Positions 40,943 through 50,460 of a DNA stretch of 64,000 nucleotides are shown here, one piece after another. How positions within the stretch are numbered: the first letter of the stretch is position 1; every line of letters begins with the position of its first letter. A model generated the notes under the pieces. It worked only from the letters and a program-made list of their open reading frames with translations. It had not been told where the DNA came from and did not search any database. The DNA comes from Scatomorpha sp040765295 (GTDB taxonomy: Bacteria; Bacillota; Clostridia; Oscillospirales; Oscillospiraceae), in assembly GCA_040765295.1 (NCBI GenBank), contig JAXGSB010000001.1:1736001-1800000 (forward strand), given 5' to 3'. A program made the translations under genes and the position numbers.

Positions 40943-41542
40943 TTATCCTATGTTCTTATACTTTGCGTTCAACCTGTCTTCAATTTTCGTCATGATTGCA
41001 TCAAGCCCCAAGGACATGGCCATAATCAGCAACATCCCCTTGATGATCATCTCCATATTTTGTATTCTTATGCCTCTGTTTATGATTCCTCCCAATCCTC
41101 CGCCGCCTACAAAAGTGCCGAAAACGGCAGTTCCCACGGCGGTAACTGTGGATATTTTGATTCCGGAGAAAATCATAGGCACACTGAGCGGGAGCATTAA
41201 TTTAAAGAGTCTCGTCTTTCTGTCCATACCTATTCCTTTTGCCGCCTCCAGGATCTCGGGAGCTATATTGTTAAAACCGACATAGGTGCTGTTCACAATG
41301 GCGAGCAGTGAATACAGTGTAAGGCCGACTATAGTGGTCAGTTTGCCGCTTCCGAAAAACACCATGATGATTCCCAAAGTTGCCAGAGAAGGAATGGTCT
41401 GCATTATATCCACGGAGGTCAAAATAATTTTTCTCAGGGTTTTATTAAAATATGCAAGTATTCCCAAAGGGACCCCTATCAGCGTGGAAAAAATCACCGT
41501 TACAAAGACAAGAAATAAGTGTTCCAAGGCGGCATTTATCAT
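40943..41542 (-). CDS. Osmoprotectant ABC transporter permease (first)
   Basis: 199 residues with about five helices. It carries the EAA loop ILEAAKGIGMDRKTRLFKLMLP, and the pattern IMQTIPSLATLGI is typical of ProW/OpuBB permeases. It pairs with the second permease, which it overlaps by four bases. Confidence 0.92.
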   Translation of the reverse strand: MINAALEHLFLVFVTVIFSTLIGVPLGILAYFNKTLRKIILTSVDIMQTIPSLATLGIIMVFFGSGKLTTIVGLTLYSLLAIVNSTYVGFNNIAPEILEAAKGIGMDRKTRLFKLMLPLSVPMIFSGIKISTVTAVGTAVFGTFVGGGGLGGIINRGIRIQNMEMIIKGMLLIMAMSLGLDAIMTKIEDRLNAKYKNIG

Positions 41543-42177
41543 GCTAAGTCCCCCTTTATTCCGTCTGAAACAAGCCTATCTCTTAAAAAATCTACAAATC
41601 TGGACAGAGTAACTGCGATAACGGCGGAAGGTATTGCGCCGGCAATAATCAGCCTTGAATCATTTGCCGCAACTCCCGTGTAAACAAAATTCCCGAGTCC
41701 TCCCTGACCTATCATGGCTGCCAAAACCGTCCAGCTTGTTATATAAATCGTAGACATTCTTATTCCGGAAAATATAACGGGCAGGGCCATGGGAAGTTCT
41801 ACTTTGAACAGGGACTGCATCTGATTCATGCCGCAGCCTTTTGCGGCCTCTAAATACTCGTAAGGAACCTCGATTAATCCCAAATAAGTGTTTTTTAAAA
41901 CCGGAAACACGGCATAGATTGAAAGCGCGATGATGATTGTGATAGGTCTCATTCCCGTGTACATAAAAAGTATACCGATAAAAACAATACCGGGTATGGT
42001 CTGAAATATTGAAAGTAAGGGAATGACCGCCCTGGAAACACTTCTATATCTCGAAAGAAGCGTCCCAAGACAAAGGCCGATTATGCCCCCGATGCTTACG
42101 CATACAAGCACATATACAACATGGGTGACTATTGAACTTAAAAGCAGCTTACCGTATAAGGAAAAAAAACCTGCCAT
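41539..42177 (-). CDS. Osmoprotectant ABC transporter permease (second)
   Basis: 212 residues with about five helices. The EAA loop is YLEAAKGCGMNQMQSLFKVELP, and IFQTIPGIVFIGILF matches the first permease. It is transcribed after the ATPase, three bases later, so the order is ATPase, permease, permease, binding protein. Confidence 0.92.
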   Translation of the reverse strand: MAGFFSLYGKLLLSSIVTHVVYVLVCVSIGGIIGLCLGTLLSRYRSVSRAVIPLLSIFQTIPGIVFIGILFMYTGMRPITIIIALSIYAVFPVLKNTYLGLIEVPYEYLEAAKGCGMNQMQSLFKVELPMALPVIFSGIRMSTIYITSWTVLAAMIGQGGLGNFVYTGVAANDSRLIIAGAIPSAVIAVTLSRFVDFLRDRLVSDGIKGDLA

Positions 42178-42180
42178 CGC

Positions 42181-43302
42181 CTACTCCTTTCCTTCCCATA
42201 AATAGGCAGCCATACCGTCGGCCATGGATGTTTTGGTCAGTATGCCTACGGGCTCTTCATTTTCTAAAACAATTAAAAAATTAAAGTCCACCGCCTCCAA
42301 CAGCTCAAAGCCTGTTTTTGCACTCTCGTATGCGTCAATAGTCTTATGATCATGAGATAAGAGCTCTTCTACGGTGTTCAGTTTGTCTTTGTTTGCGTAC
42401 AAGGTATCAATATTTATTATACCCCTATATTTGTTATCATCATCCACAATGATCAGGGTGTCTATCGACTTTTCTCTCATAAGCCAAACCGCTTCCTTCG
42501 GAGAATCTTTGAGGTTTTGAGTAATTGCGGGCTTTCTCATGACGTCTTTACAGAGAAGGTCTTTGCCCGGCTTTCTCTCGCTCAAATGTATGCCTAAAAA
42601 CTCTCTGATAGTGTCGTTAGCGGGATTTTCCAACATTTTTGAAGGAGAAGCCTTCTGTATGATTTTACCCTGATCCATAAATATGATAACATCGCTCATC
42701 TTGACAGCTTCATTCATATCGTGAGTCACAAAGAGGATGGTTTTTTTTAGCTTTTTTTGTATCCTCCTGACCTCTTCCTGCATGATGTCCCTTGTAATGG
42801 GGTCCAAAGCTCCGAAAGGTTCGTCCATCAGTATGATATCGGGATCGGCTGCAAGAGCTCGCATTACTCCGACTCTCTGCTGCTGCCCTCCCGAGAGCTG
42901 CCTGGGATAATATTTTCCGTATTTTTCATAGGGCATCCCAACCAAGTCCATTAACTCTACAACCCTGGAATGAGTTTTTTTCTTATCCCATTTTAGAAGT
43001 TCCGGGACTGCGCTGATGTTTTCTTCAACAGTCATATTGGGAAACAGTCCAATACTTTGGATTACATAGCCTATCCTTCGTCTGAGGTTGTTCGGCTCAT
43101 ATTCATTGATATTCACCCCTTTGATTAAAATCTGCCCGGAATCATAAGGGATCAAACCGTTGAGCATTTTTAAGGTGGTCGTCTTGCCGCAGCCCGAGCT
43201 TCCGATTAGGGTTGCAAATTGGCCCTCTTCGATTTTTAAATTCAGATTCTCTACGACCGTTTTATCTCCATAAGACTTGCTGACATTTACATACTCTATC
43301 AT
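42181..43302 (-). CDS. Osmoprotectant ABC transporter ATPase with CBS domains (OpuCA-like)
   Basis: 373 residues. Walker A is IGSSGCGKTTTLKML, the signature QLSGGQQQRVGV, and Walker B DIILMDEPFGALDP. After about residue 250 there are two CBS repeats, as in OpuCA and OpuAA, where they sense ionic strength and switch the transporter on. AAAGGA precedes the ATG. The A+T content looks higher than in flanking operons. Confidence 0.94.
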   Translation of the reverse strand: MIEYVNVSKSYGDKTVVENLNLKIEEGQFATLIGSSGCGKTTTLKMLNGLIPYDSGQILIKGVNINEYEPNNLRRRIGYVIQSIGLFPNMTVEENISAVPELLKWDKKKTHSRVVELMDLVGMPYEKYGKYYPRQLSGGQQQRVGVMRALAADPDIILMDEPFGALDPITRDIMQEEVRRIQKKLKKTILFVTHDMNEAVKMSDVIIFMDQGKIIQKASPSKMLENPANDTIREFLGIHLSERKPGKDLLCKDVMRKPAITQNLKDSPKEAVWLMREKSIDTLIIVDDDNKYRGIINIDTLYANKDKLNTVEELLSHDHKTIDAYESAKTGFELLEAVDFNFLIVLENEEPVGILTKTSMADGMAAYLWEGKE

Positions 43303-43673
43303 ACGAACATCCTTTCTATATAAACAAGTATATCATATGCAGTTTCTTAAAGTGGTTTTGAGTTTGTATTGCGGAGAGCATTTCTTGTGCAAGAAAAAAT
43401 TACAGACGCCGGTTTTCTTTATTCCCCGCCCCTGCCCCTGCTTTCTGCATGCAATTATTGCCGGGATAATCTCTCTTTTTTTCCTCCCAATTTAAACTGC
43501 AGAAATATATTTTTTATAATATACTCTCTTTTTGCATAATAATACCATAAAAAACAGGCATTTGTAAACAATGAAAAGCAAAAAGCAAGTAATTTCCCTG
43601 TTTATTTCTTGTCTATTGCGCTGAATCTCTTTTATATTTATACATTTTACATCTGCTCCGTCGTAATGTTTGC
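43303..43673. other. Gene-free A+T-rich divergent intergenic stretch
   Basis: This lies between the osmoprotectant operon and the cardiolipin synthase promoter. Short open stretches have no ribosome site. Promoter elements for the operon are expected near 43310-43350 but none is clear enough to mark. Confidence 0.5.
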
Positions 43674-43702
43674 TCGACAAAAATATGATGTTTTGATATA
43701 AT
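43674..43702 (+). promoter_or_regulatory. Promoter of the cardiolipin synthase gene
   Basis: TCGACA (43674-43679) and TATAAT (43697-43702) with a 17-base spacer, 33 bases ahead of the ATG. Confidence 0.75.
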
Positions 43703-43734
43703 TCACTCAAGCTTTTCTTCCGCGAGGTATGGAA

Positions 43735-45270
43735 ATGAAATTTATAAAACTGTTCTTTTCCAGGATGGGCATCATTACAAGCTTTCTGATCTTGCAGATG
43801 GCGGTACTGTTTCTGGCACTCAGATATTTCAGTGATAACTATGCCTATGTTCAGGGTATTTACACCGTCATTACGATTATGCTCTCGATCTACATACTCA
43901 GAAGACGGGGTTCCTATGCCTATAAGACTCTGTGGATAGCGCTTATTGCTCTTCTGCCGATTTTCGGCGTGGCGATGTTTTTGCTTACGAGTCAGGATTG
44001 GATATCCGAGGAACGCAGGCAACAGCTTGGCGGCCCTCCGGTAGACTTTAGAGAACACAATCCCTTTGAAAAAGTTCCTATAAGCGAGCTGAGAGAAAAA
44101 TCGGAAAATGCCGCCCTGCAGGCCGAGTACCTTGACAGAGCCGCATTGGCGCCTCTATATAAAAACAGCACAAGCGAGTACTTAAAGAGCGGTGAACTTT
44201 TCTTCGAGCGGCTTCTTGAGGACTTGGAAAAGGCCGAGTGCTTTATATATTTGGAATTTTTCATCATAGGTAAGGGCAAGCTTTGGGACCGCTTTCTCGA
44301 GGTGCTGGAGCGAAAAGCTGCCGAGGGTGTTGATGTGAAAATTATCTATGATGACTTCGGCACAATATTGCGCATGAGCGCAAAATATCCAGAGGAACTT
44401 GCGAAGAAAGGCATAAAATGCGGCGTCTTTCAGCGCTTTCTGCCAATTATCACAGGCACATATATGAACAGAAACCACAGAAAAATCTGTGTTATCGATG
44501 GGATCATAGCCTACACCGGCGGCGTGAATCTTGCCGATGAGTATGCCAACATTATCACCCGCTTCGGTCACTGGTATGACTCGGGAATACGGGTGGAGGG
44601 CGAGGCCGCTCACGGCTTTATGATGATGTTCCTCTCGATGTGGAATTATGTGTTTAAGCTGAATCCTTCAATGAAAGTACATGAGCTTCCCGAGGTTTCT
44701 CTCTTAGGGGAAAATCGCTCCGACGGCTACTGCATTCCGTTTTGCGACAGTCCCGTCGACGACGAGCCTGTGGGCATGAACTCCTATATAAGTATGATTT
44801 CCAAGGCTCAGCGCTATATCTATATATGCACACCCTATCTCTCGCTGGACGAGAGCATCTTGAGCGCTCTCTCCATAGCCGTTAAGAGCGGTGTCGATGT
44901 GAAAATTGTCGTCCCGGGCATTCCCGATAAAAAACTGGTGAACATGGTTACCAAGTCCTACTACGAGCCTCTTTTGAATGCCGGAGTTAGGGTTTATGAA
45001 TACGCTCCCGGCTTTATGCATTCTAAAACCATAGTCGCCGATGACGACTACGGCATCTGCGGCAGCATAAACTTCAGCTTCAGGAGTTTTCATTTAAATT
45101 ATGAATCGGCAGTTTGGCTTTATAAGACAAAGTCTGTGCTCCAGATGAGGGATGCGTTTTTAGAGCTTTTGCCCGAATGCACTGAAATTACCAAGGAGCA
45201 CTGCAAATCTACGCCCTATCTTGTAAAGGTAGCACGCGATGTACTCAGCATCTTCGCGCCCTTAGTATAG
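43735..45270 (+). CDS. cls: Cardiolipin synthase, phospholipase D family
   Basis: 511 residues. Hydrophobic helices occupy roughly residues 12-90, and two HKD active sites follow: NHRKICVIDG near 245 and MHSKTIVADD near 430. The enzyme joins two phosphatidylglycerol molecules to cardiolipin at the membrane. ATG at 43735 fits GAGG at 43724-43727 with a seven-base gap; an ATG six bases earlier is too close. It stands alone, with a terminator at 45297-45330. Confidence 0.93.
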   Translation: MKFIKLFFSRMGIITSFLILQMAVLFLALRYFSDNYAYVQGIYTVITIMLSIYILRRRGSYAYKTLWIALIALLPIFGVAMFLLTSQDWISEERRQQLGGPPVDFREHNPFEKVPISELREKSENAALQAEYLDRAALAPLYKNSTSEYLKSGELFFERLLEDLEKAECFIYLEFFIIGKGKLWDRFLEVLERKAAEGVDVKIIYDDFGTILRMSAKYPEELAKKGIKCGVFQRFLPIITGTYMNRNHRKICVIDGIIAYTGGVNLADEYANIITRFGHWYDSGIRVEGEAAHGFMMMFLSMWNYVFKLNPSMKVHELPEVSLLGENRSDGYCIPFCDSPVDDEPVGMNSYISMISKAQRYIYICTPYLSLDESILSALSIAVKSGVDVKIVVPGIPDKKLVNMVTKSYYEPLLNAGVRVYEYAPGFMHSKTIVADDDYGICGSINFSFRSFHLNYESAVWLYKTKSVLQMRDAFLELLPECTEITKEHCKSTPYLVKVARDVLSIFAPLV

Positions 45271-45296
45271 TGATATAAAAAGCCTTTAAAAACTTT

Positions 45297-45330
45297 AAAA
45301 CCGAGTTCTTTATCTAAAGACCTCGGTTTT
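45297..45330. terminator. Bidirectional terminator between cls and the long minus-strand run
   Basis: AAAACCGAG pairs with CTCGGTTTT; T-runs follow on both strands. It ends both cls and the cinA-histidine phosphatase transcript. Confidence 0.85.
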
Positions 45331-45333
45331 ATT

Positions 45334-45915
45334 TTACCTGTTTAGGAAGTTGAGCCTTCCAAGACCGTTTTCATACTCTATGCAGGAGAGCCTCTCGTGC
45401 TTGAAGTTCAAAGCTCCGGCAGTTGCATTATCCATCCCCAGAAGCAGAGCGCAGATAGCTGTTAAGCTTCCGTAATGCGCAACTATAAGCACGTCCTTAT
45501 TCTCTTCTATAATTTTATCCAATAGCGGTTTTACTCTGTTTTTAACATCCTCAAAGCTCTCGCCGCCCGGGATCTCTACCTCAGGCCAAGCTCTTACGAG
45601 CCTTGCACCTTCTCGCCTCAAATCCTCTACAACCTCTGTAAACTCTAAACACTCCCACTCTCCCATATCCTGCTCCACAAGTTCGTCATGCAGACTGAGC
45701 GGCATCTCATAGTTTTGGAGCGCAAGCTCTGCTGTGTGCCTGGCCCTTTTGAGTGTGCTTGAGTAGCACCTTGTTATTTCGTATAGGGCAAGTTCTTTGC
45801 CCAGATTTATCGCCTCTTCCTCTCCTTTTGCAGTTAGCGGAAAATCCGTTCTGCCGTAAAAGATGTTTTTTATATTTCCTTCGGACTGGCTGTGTCTCGC
45901 CATGTAAATCTTCAA
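45334..45915 (-). CDS. Histidine phosphatase-family protein
   Basis: 193 residues of the phosphoglycerate-mutase-like fold. The phosphorylated histidine lies in MKIYMARHSQSEGN and the second in IVAHYGSLTAICALL. Substrates of such short members range from sugar phosphates to alpha-ribazole phosphate, and none can be chosen. It starts one base after cinA ends, as the last gene of the minus-strand run. Confidence 0.88.
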   Translation of the reverse strand: MKIYMARHSQSEGNIKNIFYGRTDFPLTAKGEEEAINLGKELALYEITRCYSSTLKRARHTAELALQNYEMPLSLHDELVEQDMGEWECLEFTEVVEDLRREGARLVRAWPEVEIPGGESFEDVKNRVKPLLDKIIEENKDVLIVAHYGSLTAICALLLGMDNATAGALNFKHERLSCIEYENGLGRLNFLNR

Positions 45916-45916
45916 T

Positions 45917-47170
45917 TTATACTATCTCCTCAACATTTATTCCCTGAATTTTTCTCCTTACCATATCCAGCGCATGCGATCCGGCATAGAGCCTGACTGC
46001 GCCGCGGTTTCTGGCTTTGACGTGTACTTTTCTCACATAGAGGCTGTCTTTCGTACTTAGCGCTATATATACAAGGCCGATCGGGTTTATGCCGTCGCCT
46101 TCGGGCCCGGCCAGCCCCGTTATGCCGATGCCGAAGCTTGACCCTATAAGCTCTCTCACATTCATCGCCATAAAAGCGGCAACTTCCTCACTCACGGCGC
46201 CCTTTTCTTCTATGAGATTATTAGGTACGCCGAGAAGCTTGTTCTTAACCTCGTTTGTGTAGCTTATTACAGAGCCTAGGAACGCCTTGGAGGCCCCCGG
46301 AATATCGCTCAGCCGTTTGGACAGAAGACCTCCCGTGCAGGATTCCGCGCAGGCGAGAGTGAGCTTTTTTTCTATGAGCTGTTCGATTACCATCTGTTCT
46401 AAACCGTCGTAGTCCATGCCGTAGATGAAGTTGCCGAAAGTTTCTTTCACTCTATCTATTACAGGCTCCATCATCTTCTCGGCTTCCTCAGCGCTTTCCG
46501 CCTTGGCGGTAACCCTGAGCGTGCACTCACCTTTCGCGGCGTAGGGAGCAAGCGTGGGGTTGTTGAGCTCCCTCATATAGTCCCTGAGCTTCAACTCCAT
46601 TAAACTTTCCGATATGCCGAAAAGATTGAGCTTGTGTGAGACTATAATTCCACCCGAGAGCTTCATGAGTATGCCCCTAACACTTTCAGTCAACATGGCC
46701 TCGAGCTCGTGCGGAGGGCCGGGAAGCATTAACACAATCTTGCCGTCCTTTTCGAATCGGCAGCCGGGTGCTGTCCCTCGGCTGTTCCTTATGGGCTTTG
46801 AGCCTTCGGGAAGCATAATCTGACTGTAGTTGTTCTCGGTGAGCTCGCTTCCGCGCGCCCGGAAGAGCTCTATAAGCCACTCTTTCTCTTCCCGGTTTTC
46901 CTCCAAGCCCACACCGAAAGCTGCGGCCACCGCTTCCTTGGTGATGTCATCACAGGTTGGGCCTAAGCCTCCTGTTGTTATTATTATATCTGCCCTCTCC
47001 GCCGCCCTTCTGACAGCTTCGGCAGCTCTTTCCATGTTGTCTCCGACAACACTTTCCCAATAGACATCTATGCCCATCTCGCTCAGAAGGGCCGAAATCA
47101 TGGCGGCATTCGAATTTATGGTGGTGCCCAGAAGTATTTCTGTTCCTATCGCTATTAACTCTGCCTTCAT
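45917..47170 (-). CDS. cinA: CinA-family protein (nicotinamide nucleotide amidase)
   Basis: 417 residues. The N-terminal MoCF-like domain contains ITTGGLGPTCDDITKEAVA, and the C-terminal amidase domain carries LACAESCTGGLLSKRL with the catalytic Ser. CinA proteins deamidate NMN in pyridine nucleotide recycling and, in some species, have an ADP-ribose hydrolase domain. Its start overlaps the thiI stop by four bases. Confidence 0.95.
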   Translation of the reverse strand: MKAELIAIGTEILLGTTINSNAAMISALLSEMGIDVYWESVVGDNMERAAEAVRRAAERADIIITTGGLGPTCDDITKEAVAAAFGVGLEENREEKEWLIELFRARGSELTENNYSQIMLPEGSKPIRNSRGTAPGCRFEKDGKIVLMLPGPPHELEAMLTESVRGILMKLSGGIIVSHKLNLFGISESLMELKLRDYMRELNNPTLAPYAAKGECTLRVTAKAESAEEAEKMMEPVIDRVKETFGNFIYGMDYDGLEQMVIEQLIEKKLTLACAESCTGGLLSKRLSDIPGASKAFLGSVISYTNEVKNKLLGVPNNLIEEKGAVSEEVAAFMAMNVRELIGSSFGIGITGLAGPEGDGINPIGLVYIALSTKDSLYVRKVHVKARNRGAVRLYAGSHALDMVRRKIQGINVEEIV

Positions 47171-48366
47171 TTGAGTCGTACCCTTTCGATATTTTTTATG
47201 GCCTCATTTATGAGCTCTTCCATCTGATCTAAAAGCGGAGCCTCGGCATCTCGAACCTCGCCAAGTCTCGGTCTCGTCTTAGGTTTTTTGGGAGTGAACA
47301 CCGTGCAGCAGTCTTCGTAGGGTAAAATCGAGGTTTCGAAGCTGCCTATCTCTCTGGCTGTCGCCACTATCTCGGCCTTGTCCATTCCGCAAAGCGGCTG
47401 AAGAACCGGCATTTTTATGACCTCTTGTATGGCCGCCATGGCCTCGAGAGTTTGTGAGGCAACCTGCCCGAGATTTTCTCCCGTGACTATCCCTTTGGCT
47501 TTGTACATAAGCGCCACTCTCTCGGCAATTCTCATCATGAAGCGCCTTGTGAGTATAGTCCCGAAGGCGTCGGGCGTTTTAAGCTTTATGGCTTCCTGTA
47601 TTTTGGTGAAGGGGACTATCAGAAGCTCCTTTGAGTCGCTGTATTCCGCAACAATTTCAGCAAGCCTTATTACCTTTTCCTTGGCCATTTCGGAGGTATA
47701 GGGAAAGGAGAAAAAGTGCAGGGGTATTATCTTAAGACCCCTTTTTGCCATCATATAGCTTGAAACGGGACTGTCGATGCCTCCCGAGAGCAGAGAGATT
47801 GCCGCGCCCGCCGTTCCGACCGGAAGTCCGCCCGCGCCCTTTATCGGCGCACTGTGAACGAAGGCCGCCCTGTCTCTTATCTCGAGCTCGACGCTGAAAT
47901 CGGGCTCGGTGAGCGAGACCTTTCGGCAAACTCCGGATTTTAAAATCTCGCCGCCCACAAAGCTCGAGAGCTCGGGGCTATTAAGATGAAAACTCTTGTC
48001 CGCCCTCTTGCACTTGACGGCAAAGCTCTCGGCCTTTTTGAGCTCATCGCCGAGGTAGGCTATTGCGGTTTTGGCAATTTCGTTTTCGTCCTTTGGACAG
48101 ACGGCGGCTTTCATAAGGTATACAACTCCGAAGAGTTTTTTGAGTTTTTCCATTGCCTCGTCGAGATCGCTTTCTTTTTTGGGTTCAACATATATGGTTG
48201 ACTGCATGGCGTAAACCTTGAAGTTTTCGCTTCCAAGCCTCGTTCTTATGCTGTGCATCAATCTGTTTTCAAAGCTGCGCTTGTTCTGGCCTTTAAGAGC
48301 CGTTTCACCCAGTTTTAAAAGTATTATTTCGTTTGGCGTGTATTCGCTTTTTTTCTTATCTTCCAT
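47167..48366 (-). CDS. thiI: tRNA 4-thiouridine synthase ThiI
   Basis: 399 residues. The N-terminal ferredoxin-like and THUMP region is followed by the PP-loop SLLSGGIDSPVSSYM near residue 190. It adenylates U8 of tRNA for sulfur transfer. No rhodanese domain is present, as in Bacillus ThiI, so sulfur must come from a separate desulfurase. ATG at 48366 follows GAGAAG and begins just before the conserved ILLKLGETALKG. It lies upstream of cinA in the same run. Confidence 0.94.
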   Translation of the reverse strand: MEDKKKSEYTPNEIILLKLGETALKGQNKRSFENRLMHSIRTRLGSENFKVYAMQSTIYVEPKKESDLDEAMEKLKKLFGVVYLMKAAVCPKDENEIAKTAIAYLGDELKKAESFAVKCKRADKSFHLNSPELSSFVGGEILKSGVCRKVSLTEPDFSVELEIRDRAAFVHSAPIKGAGGLPVGTAGAAISLLSGGIDSPVSSYMMAKRGLKIIPLHFFSFPYTSEMAKEKVIRLAEIVAEYSDSKELLIVPFTKIQEAIKLKTPDAFGTILTRRFMMRIAERVALMYKAKGIVTGENLGQVASQTLEAMAAIQEVIKMPVLQPLCGMDKAEIVATAREIGSFETSILPYEDCCTVFTPKKPKTRPRLGEVRDAEAPLLDQMEELINEAIKNIERVRLK

Positions 48367-48429
48367 CTGCTTCTCATTTCTCTCTAAATTGAAACACGGC
48401 AATAATTATATCATAAAACTCTGTTTTCT

Positions 48430-49341
48430 TTAGTCTATACTGTACAACTTTTCGAGTTTTTCGAGAATTTCCTTAAAATACCCGGGCAGTTCGGAGACAA
48501 TTTCTATTCTCTTGCCGCTTATGGGGTGCTCAAATCCCAGCTCCTTTGCGTGCAGGCAGTGCCCGATGATACCCAGTTCTCTGCCCTTGCCGTAAACTCC
48601 GTCGCCCAAAAGCGGACATCCCATGCTCCGGGCGTGAACTCTTATCTGGTGAGTTCTGCCCGTATGCAGAATAAAACGCATGTGGGCATACCCTTTGTAG
48701 GGCTTTATTAGTTTAAAACTTGTTTTGGCCTCTCTGCCCCCAAAGCCCGTGGCCATCTTTATCCTGAGTCCCGGATGGCGATTTATCGGCTCTTCTATCT
48801 CTCCCTCGGTATCGACGGGACAACCCTTTGTTATTCCCTCATAGATACGGCTCACTTCGCGGCGAAGCAGGAGCTGTGTGAGTTTTGCATGCGCCTCTTC
48901 GCTCTTGGCAATTAAAAGCAGTCCGGAGCTGTCTTTATCAAGCCTGTGGACTATGCCTGCCCGCTCTATGCCCGCCTGTTTTGAAAGATTTTCACCATAG
49001 CGGTACATAAGTGCATTTAAAAGCGTGCCGCTCGACACCCCTCCGGCGGGATAGACAAGCATACCTCTGGGTTTGTTCACAATAGCAATAAACTCGTCCT
49101 CATACTCGATTTGAAGAGCTATATTCTCGGGCAAAATGTCGGCAACAGGCTCTTCCATCTTTATCTCATATGTGTCGCCCTTTTCACTCTTAAAGCTCTT
49201 TTTAATAGGCTTGCCGCCGAGCCTCACAAGACCCCTGTCGCAGAGTCTTGCCGCCTCGGAACGGCTTAGATTTTCTATTTTTCGAGAAAGGAGAGCGTCA
49301 ATTCTCTCTCCGCTCTCCTCTGTCTTTATTTTTATTATCAC
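48430..49341 (-). CDS. rluD: RluA/RluD-family pseudouridine synthase
   Basis: 303 residues. The N-terminal S4 RNA-binding part (about 14-70) contains LSRSEAARLCDRGLVRLGG, and the catalytic motif is VHRLDKDSSGLLLIAK with the essential Asp. The Firmicute position next to lspA supports RluD-type (23S rRNA), but the exact site modified is not known. It starts two bases after the lspA stop. Confidence 0.93.
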   Translation of the reverse strand: MIIKIKTEESGERIDALLSRKIENLSRSEAARLCDRGLVRLGGKPIKKSFKSEKGDTYEIKMEEPVADILPENIALQIEYEDEFIAIVNKPRGMLVYPAGGVSSGTLLNALMYRYGENLSKQAGIERAGIVHRLDKDSSGLLLIAKSEEAHAKLTQLLLRREVSRIYEGITKGCPVDTEGEIEEPINRHPGLRIKMATGFGGREAKTSFKLIKPYKGYAHMRFILHTGRTHQIRVHARSMGCPLLGDGVYGKGRELGIIGHCLHAKELGFEHPISGKRIEIVSELPGYFKEILEKLEKLYSID

Positions 49342-49343
49342 TT

Positions 49344-50438
49344 CTACTTAAACTCTGCAAGTATATCTTCCAGATCAAAGCCGCCTTTGCTCGATTCCGG
49401 ACGCCTTACTTCGGGCATCGGAGGAGCGGCCTCGGTCCCGGACGGCCGGGGCGGTCTGAAGCTCTCAGGCTTCGCCTCAAGCTCGGGAACTCCGGCAGGC
49501 TGTACCCGCTCAACAGGCCTTTGATCCGTGGGCTCTATCGGACGCTGCATTTCGGGATAACGCGGTCTGGCGCTCTCGGCGCGAGGCGCTCTTTCCGTTT
49601 TCCGCTCACGCTTTGTGGCCAAATCCCACTTGGCAAAGGGGTTCCGGCTCTCTTCCTCGCGCACGCTCCGCTCTTTTAGCGCAATAGCGCCGTGTCTTTT
49701 CATTTCGTCATCGGATGGCTCTCTTCTCTGGGCAGGTCTGGCATTTCTGCTGTCGATTCCCATAGCGCGCCTAGTCTCAGTCGAAGCTCTATTTTCATCC
49801 GACTCGTACTTTCGGCGCAGCGCCGGAATAGTCTCGCCCGCTTCAAGCTTTCTGGGACCCAAGTTCTCGGCCTCTCTGCCGAGAGGCTCACTTTCGCTTG
49901 CGGCTTTTCCCATGCCGGGGCGACGGCTGAGCGCTCTGAGTTCCTGCACATTTGGTCTGTACTGGGTTTCCGGCACGGGCTCGGGCTCGGGCTCTTCGTC
50001 CTTGCCCAAGATGATGTAGATGCAGAATATAACTCCGCAGACGGAAATAAACACGTCGGCTATATTGAAAATGGCGTGGTTTATAAACTCCAATTTGAAC
50101 ATGTCTACGACATATCCGTTCATTATTCTGTCGATGCAGTTTCCTATGGCTCCGGCGAGCACTCCTACTGCGGACCATCTGCCGAGCGGCGCTCTTATGA
50201 TGTTGGAGGCCAAGGCATATACCACGATGGCTATGAAGACCACAGCTATTACAATAAAGAGAACTCTGCCGTTTTGCAGCATGCCGAAAGCGGCTCCCTT
50301 GTTGTGAATATTCACAAGACTTATGACTCCGGGAACAAGATTTATTATCCCTTCGTTCAGGGGGATATTCAGAGTGACCCAGTACTTGAGTAGCTGGTCC
50401 GCGATGATGATTAGAACTGCTACTATGGCGTATAGCAT
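49344..50438 (-). CDS. lspA: Lipoprotein signal peptidase II with long charged C-terminal extension
   Basis: 364 residues, whereas the family is about 150-170. Residues 1-145 are a full LspA: four membrane helices, NIHNKGAAFG, GAIGNCIDRIMNGYVVD (catalytic D112) and FNIADVF (catalytic D128). Residues 146-364 are a Pro-, Glu-, Arg-rich tail with no recognised fold, ending GGFDLEDILAEFK, which looks like a short docking helix. The tail follows the last helix, so it should be cytoplasmic. LspA cleaves lipoprotein signal peptides in the membrane. The run of genes ileS-lspA-rluD is conserved. Confidence 0.92.
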   Translation of the reverse strand: MLYAIVAVLIIIADQLLKYWVTLNIPLNEGIINLVPGVISLVNIHNKGAAFGMLQNGRVLFIVIAVVFIAIVVYALASNIIRAPLGRWSAVGVLAGAIGNCIDRIMNGYVVDMFKLEFINHAIFNIADVFISVCGVIFCIYIILGKDEEPEPEPVPETQYRPNVQELRALSRRPGMGKAASESEPLGREAENLGPRKLEAGETIPALRRKYESDENRASTETRRAMGIDSRNARPAQRREPSDDEMKRHGAIALKERSVREEESRNPFAKWDLATKRERKTERAPRAESARPRYPEMQRPIEPTDQRPVERVQPAGVPELEAKPESFRPPRPSGTEAAPPMPEVRRPESSKGGFDLEDILAEFK

Positions 50439-50460
50439 CTTACTTGCGCCTCCTTTTGTT

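Noticed and set aside
43492..44058. A 188-codon open frame on the minus strand
   Set aside because: It overlaps the cls promoter and the cls coding start, has no ribosome site and has a composition unlike a real protein. cls is clearly the gene here.
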